Source: Anaerolineae bacterium
Lineage (GTDB): Bacteria > Chloroflexota > Anaerolineae > Anaerolineales > Anaerolineaceae
DNA length: 10,334 bases
NCBI GenBank assembly: GCA_016213455.1
Contig: JACRAG010000162.1
Coordinates: 1-10,334, forward strand
Direction of reading: 5' to 3'
A program made the position numbers and the translations under genes. Below are positions 8,401-10,334 of the stretch, piece by piece; the first letter of the stretch is position 1; each line of letters begins with the position of its first letter. Under the pieces are notes generated by a model. The model saw nothing but the letters and a program-made list of their open reading frames with translations. It made no database searches and had not been told where the DNA came from.

Positions 8401-8915
8401 GGGCGCAGCAACGGGTAATCAAATTTGTGTAAACCCCAAAGGATGAATGCCCAGCCGATGATCAGGCTTAAGTGCCGTGACTGACTGGTGCTCTGGATAA
8501 AAGTGACTCCGGTGGAGATATAGATGATTCCCACCAGGGTGAAGGTGGGCAGGTAGATGACCAGGAAAGTCTGACCGGTGATGGCAGCCACCGCGGTGAA
8601 AACCGCCGCCGAAAAAGTCAGCACGATCCAATGCGGCTGCAGAGGCCGGTTGGAAAGTTCACGCGAACCCCAAAGCATCAGCAGGCAGCTGGTGAGATAA
8701 ACCCAAACATTGATGACTTGCAGAGCCGGCGAGTTGATGGAAAAAACAACCATCAGCAGGTCAATCGCAAGCCGGACGACATAAAACCCCCATCCAATCG
8801 TCCAGAACCCCATATACCGCTCGCGCTGCTGCCGGTACAGATAAAGCACCGAGAGAGTCAGTAAAATTGTGGCGCACAAGGAGATCGCGATCGATAAGAT
8901 CAGACCATTGTCCAT
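5427..8915 (-). CDS. Membrane sensor: 7-TM, two PAS, three GAF and a degenerate HD-GYP domain
   Basis: A 1162-residue signalling protein of the HD-GYP (cyclic-di-GMP phosphodiesterase) family. Domains in order, ATG numbering: seven hydrophobic segments at about 4-27, 38-58, 65-83, 95-114, 117-139, 149-163 and 178-200; PAS 218-332; PAS 342-462 (RKDGKVVW, DITFRKQ); GAF at about 476-629, 641-796 and 811-968; HD-GYP at about 979-1160. The HD-GYP core keeps His1035-Asp1036, His1064, His1088-His1089 (HHERWDGSGFP, a GFP variant of GYP) and IPLSARI. Three usual residues differ: Arg1003 where His is expected (TEGRNQRM), Asn1039 for the Lys of HDxGK, and Glu1117 for the last metal-ligand Asp. The DRPYR-like segment after it is also missing. 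Activity may be lost or altered, making it perhaps a c-di-GMP sensor or scaffold. ATG at 8915 is preferred, with a weak GGGG 6 bases upstream; an in-frame TTG at 8927 would add four residues. No partner gene is adjacent. Confidence 0.9.
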   Translation of the reverse strand: MDNGLILSIAISLCATILLTLSVLYLYRQQRERYMGFWTIGWGFYVVRLAIDLLMVVFSINSPALQVINVWVYLTSCLLMLWGSRELSNRPLQPHWIVLTFSAAVFTAVAAITGQTFLVIYLPTFTLVGIIYISTGVTFIQSTSQSRHLSLIIGWAFILWGLHKFDYPLLRPVVGFAPWGFAISAVFQLIIASGIIIHYFERNLHARRLVENELRDSEQRNQNVMQHMPVMLVAFNEQNQVIVWNSECERVTGYSFEEVYQKNNLLDLLYPTPQQREAILNAIQYQESRLLTGEHPITSKDGEIRVISWSDQSEETPIPGWSAWSIGMDVTERINREAALRRSERRFRAVFEQANVGVNITENGTGRFIAANQKLCDLLGYTESELTNMTFMDVTHPDDLAADLSLMNQQWRGELAGFQLEKRFIRKDGKVVWAILYVSSLWEPGEKPASHIAIVEDITFRKQVEGELRAAARQQAVVSRLGQLAMTNPPLDQLITEAVRVAAETLDLPFGKVVVLKDGEFVLHSAVGFDETTLERLSFPARPDSQPGYTIAQHRAVIYTDLSKETRFKPSPILLRLGVVSGISVPIDGGALPFGVLGVNTDVPRTFSQQDEDFIQAVANVISMSVQREHADQLIRQRVSELEAINRISAVLRSATDMQVMLPQLVREITLFFQTDVGSIVLFDENLETVQQVFATGWLANPFPERIDPAQGLLKAVMEKGEYLISDDISQENWIRDDIRHLIPGGWAGGVVLIHWGAKAIGLMILAFPHPRKINPENANLLQTLAEMTGAAVHRLDLLEKTRESLRRVEALHQIDIAISSSMDLGTTLSTILSHTTNLLNADAADIYRLNEHTQHLELLASTSAKNHDLDMLFVRLGEGLCGQAALTRHTQNITNGDWSSEPQARRRLLTRDGMAHACATPLISKGVVTGVLEIFSRKPLKMDYEWQDFLETLAGQAAIAMENLGLIDRVQRSHAELVLAYNETIEGWSRAMEMRDQDTEGRNQRMADLTMRLARAMNIHQEEIVHIRRGALLHDVGNMGVPDDIFYKDEPLCEEEIKLLKKHTEMAFQLLSPIRYLRPALEIPYAHHERWDGSGFPRGLSGEHIPLSARIFAVVEAYDTLLHPRGARQPVPEEKVLKTIQAGAGKAFDPEVVRVFLEMQR

Positions 8916-8963
8916 GAACAGCCCCAATCTGGTTTGTGTTTGATTAAAATTCAGGAAAGTAAA

Positions 8964-9007
8964 TTAACAATAAACGCCGGCACTTGCTCGATTGAGTTTA
9001 TTATTAA
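8964..9007 (-). promoter_or_regulatory. Long inverted repeat in the leader of the HD-GYP gene
   Basis: Arms of 12 bases (8964-8975 and 8996-9007) pair fully with one mismatch in DNA that becomes a U-G wobble in the minus-strand RNA; the loop is 20 bases. It lies between the predicted start point near 9014 and the ATG at 8915. No U-run follows on the minus strand, so it is not a standard terminator. It could be a leader RNA hairpin or a repressor operator. Confidence 0.4.
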
Positions 9008-9020
9008 GGTAGTATTAATC

Positions 9021-9048
9021 ATTATACAAGCTGATTCTCAATGGGCAA
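9021..9048 (-). promoter_or_regulatory. Promoter of the HD-GYP gene
   Basis: On the minus strand there is a perfect TATAAT (9021-9026) and TTGCCC (9043-9048, four of six matches to TTGACA) separated by 16 bases. It predicts a start near 9014 and a leader of about 98 nt before the ATG at 8915. Confidence 0.6.
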
Positions 9049-9099
9049 GTAATATACGTCCATTTTCTGTTGTAATTTCATAGCAAGGGTCGTGCCATC

Positions 9100-9141
9100 A
9101 TGGGCAAATCCATCTTTTTCATTGAAATGAGGGTTGAATGA
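9100..9141 (+). CDS. Possible 13-residue leader peptide coupled to mannonate dehydratase
   Basis: ATG at 9100 opens [13 protein letters not shown] and stops with TGA at 9139-9141. That stop overlaps the start of the next gene as ATGA, the usual arrangement for translational coupling. AAGGG at 9085-9089 could serve as its ribosome-binding site, with a rather long 10-base gap. An extended -10-like TGTTGTAAT at 9068-9076 would place RNA start close to that site, perhaps too close. So short a frame could be chance; the overlap geometry is the main support. Confidence 0.25.
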   Translation: MGKSIFFIEMRVE

Positions 9142-10130
9142 TCAAAATTGCCGAGGTGCTCCCGCCTCATCCTTCGTCGTTGTGGCGCATGGTCCAACAG
9201 GCTGGCATACGATATATTGTCGGCGGGATGGATTTCAGCCGCGGGTTGGATGTGCCGGTCGATGAACTGCCGTGGAGTTATCCGTCGCTGCTGCGGGTAA
9301 AATCAGCGTATGAGGACGCGGGGTTTAAGCTGGCGGTGCTGGAAAGTCGTCCGCCCACCCACCGCGCCAAACTGGGCCTGCCTGGGCGGGATGAAGAGAT
9401 TGAGCACACCATCACCCTGGTGCGGAACCTGGGCAGGTTGGGCGTGCCGGTGTACTGTTATGAGTGGATGCCGGTGTTTAACTGGATGCGCACTTCCACC
9501 ACCGCTCCGGCGCGGGGCGGCGCACTGGCGACCGCCTATGACCACCGCTTGATGCAGGACGCGCCTTTGACCGAATATGGCGAGGTGAGTGAAGACTCAC
9601 TATGGTCCAACCTGGATTATTTTCTCAAAGCGGTGGTGCCCGAGGCCGAAAAAGCCGGCGTGCAGCTTGCCATGCACCCCGATGACCCGCCGCTTTCCCC
9701 CATCCGCGGGTTGGGACGCATTATGCGCTCGGTTGAGAATTTTCAGCGGCTGCTGGACCTGGTCCCCAGCCCGGTCAACGGGATCGCTCTGTGCCAGGGC
9801 AACTTCACCCTGATGACGGATGATCTGCCGGGGGTGATCCGCCATTTTGGTCGGCAGGGGAAAATTTTCTTCGCGCATTTCCGCGATGTGCGTGGTACGG
9901 CTGAGAATTTTGTCGAAACCTTCCACGACGAGGGTAAGACGGATATGCTGGCTTGCATGAAGGCATACAAAGATATTGGCTTTGAGGGTGTGCTGCGTCC
10001 TGACCATGTACCGACCATGGAAGGGGACAACAACGACAACCCGGCTTATTCCTCGGTTGGGCGGTTGTTTGCCATCGGCTACATTAAGGGCCTGCGCGAG
10101 GCGGTTTACGAACAAAAATATGAGGATTGA
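9138..10130 (+). CDS. uxuA: Mannonate dehydratase
   Basis: Dehydrates D-mannonate to 2-keto-3-deoxy-D-gluconate in glucuronate catabolism; cytoplasmic, TIM-barrel, divalent metal-dependent in this family. The 330 residues fit the short form of UxuA (E. coli is about 394). Family motifs seen: AMHPDDPP (178-185) with His180; [24 protein letters not shown] (192-215); LCQGNFT (218-224) with Cys219; [10 protein letters not shown] (244-253) with His247; [13 protein letters not shown] (258-270); and [14 protein letters not shown] (284-297). Cys219, His247 and Asp289 are the expected metal and active-site positions. The start at 9138 gives the typical [10 protein letters not shown] beginning, with GAGGG 4 bases upstream. 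No uronate isomerase or fructuronate reductase gene is adjacent, so the rest of the pathway must lie elsewhere or outside the window. Identity is secure. Confidence 0.95.
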   Translation: MIKIAEVLPPHPSSLWRMVQQAGIRYIVGGMDFSRGLDVPVDELPWSYPSLLRVKSAYEDAGFKLAVLESRPPTHRAKLGLPGRDEEIEHTITLVRNLGRLGVPVYCYEWMPVFNWMRTSTTAPARGGALATAYDHRLMQDAPLTEYGEVSEDSLWSNLDYFLKAVVPEAEKAGVQLAMHPDDPPLSPIRGLGRIMRSVENFQRLLDLVPSPVNGIALCQGNFTLMTDDLPGVIRHFGRQGKIFFAHFRDVRGTAENFVETFHDEGKTDMLACMKAYKDIGFEGVLRPDHVPTMEGDNNDNPAYSSVGRLFAIGYIKGLREAVYEQKYED

Positions 10131-10143
10131 TTGAAAAAATGTC

Positions 10144-10172
10144 CAATCGCCGGCATCTACAGCCGGCGATTG
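10144..10172. terminator. Bidirectional terminator after mannonate dehydratase
   Basis: Perfect 11-bp inverted repeat CAATCGCCGGC / GCCGGCGATTG (10144-10154, 10162-10172) with a 7-base loop. On the plus strand it is followed only by TTCTT. On the minus strand an A6 run (10134-10139) gives a strong U-run, so it probably works best for the minus-strand gene entering from the right edge, while also closing the mannonate dehydratase transcript. Confidence 0.8.
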
Positions 10173-10203
10173 TTCTTGACCATGAAATCGGTCAGGTCAG
10201 CAC

Positions 10204-10334
10204 CTATTGAATCACCACCTGGATGGTGAAGGTTTGCGCGGGTTCCACATCCTTTTCCCAGGCGCGCTGATACACCAGCTCCAGGGTGGTTTTGCCGGCA
10301 GCCAGCGCCGTAAAACGCAGCGTTTCGGCGCCGC
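10204..10334 (-). CDS. C-terminal end of a chagasin-like (I42) cysteine protease inhibitor (partial)
   Basis: Only the last 42 codons and a TAG stop are in the window; the gene begins beyond the right edge. The peptide reads LRFTALAAGKTTLELVYQ, then RAWEKDVEPAQTF, then TIQVVIQ. This is the pattern of the last strands of chagasin-family inhibitors: a hydrophobic strand, an AGxTxLxLxY strand, an RPWE-like loop (here RAWE) and a terminal TFxVxV strand. Such proteins inhibit papain-like cysteine proteases and are often exported, but the N-terminus is not visible here. The same fold also occurs as one domain of larger proteins. Family call from a short stretch; moderate confidence. Confidence 0.65.
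   Translation of the reverse strand, partial: GAETLRFTALAAGKTTLELVYQRAWEKDVEPAQTFTIQVVIQ

Overview
The window reads as a stretch of chromosome from a G+C-rich, probably heterotrophic and possibly anaerobic bacterium. The gene mix is typical of Chloroflexota, class Anaerolineae: an Escherichia-type NADP isocitrate dehydrogenase, a Thermus-type isocitrate dehydrogenase, a long membrane PAS/GAF/HD-GYP protein, a chagasin-like inhibitor and a short mannonate dehydratase. The taxonomic call is inference from protein style; no rRNA or marker gene is present. No tRNA, rRNA, CRISPR array, insertion sequence or phage gene was seen.

Layout: (1) 1-1243 (+), NADP-type isocitrate dehydrogenase whose 5' end lies off the left edge; (2) 1310-2749 (-), a second, Thermus-type isocitrate dehydrogenase with an extra C-terminal domain but NAD-type cofactor residues, convergent with the first and sharing a perfect bidirectional terminator; (3) 2750-3060, a divergent control region with a -10 box for gene 2 and, for gene 3, four 11-bp direct repeats set just upstream of a -10 box; (4) 3061-3951 (+), an exported OB-fold-like protein with a Thr/Pro stalk and a very acidic Asp/Ser/His repeat tail; (5) 4108-5304 (+), a cytoplasmic serine hydrolase of the class C beta-lactamase/EstB esterase family; (6) 5427-8915 (-), a 7-TM, 2-PAS, 3-GAF, HD-GYP signalling protein whose HD-GYP site has lost several canonical residues; (7) 9138-10130 (+), mannonate dehydratase, preceded by a possible 13-residue leader ORF; (8) 10204-10334 (-), the C-terminal end of a chagasin/I42-type cysteine protease inhibitor.

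The genes do not form an operon. Each looks like its own transcription unit, and every 3' end has a strong hairpin, three of them placed between convergent genes. The two isocitrate dehydrogenases probably let the cell draw either NADPH or NADH from isocitrate oxidation. Mannonate dehydratase points to hexuronate (pectin or glucuronan) catabolism through 2-keto-3-deoxygluconate. The acidic exported protein and its repeat-operator promoter, and the degenerate HD-GYP receptor, are the least ordinary parts of the window.
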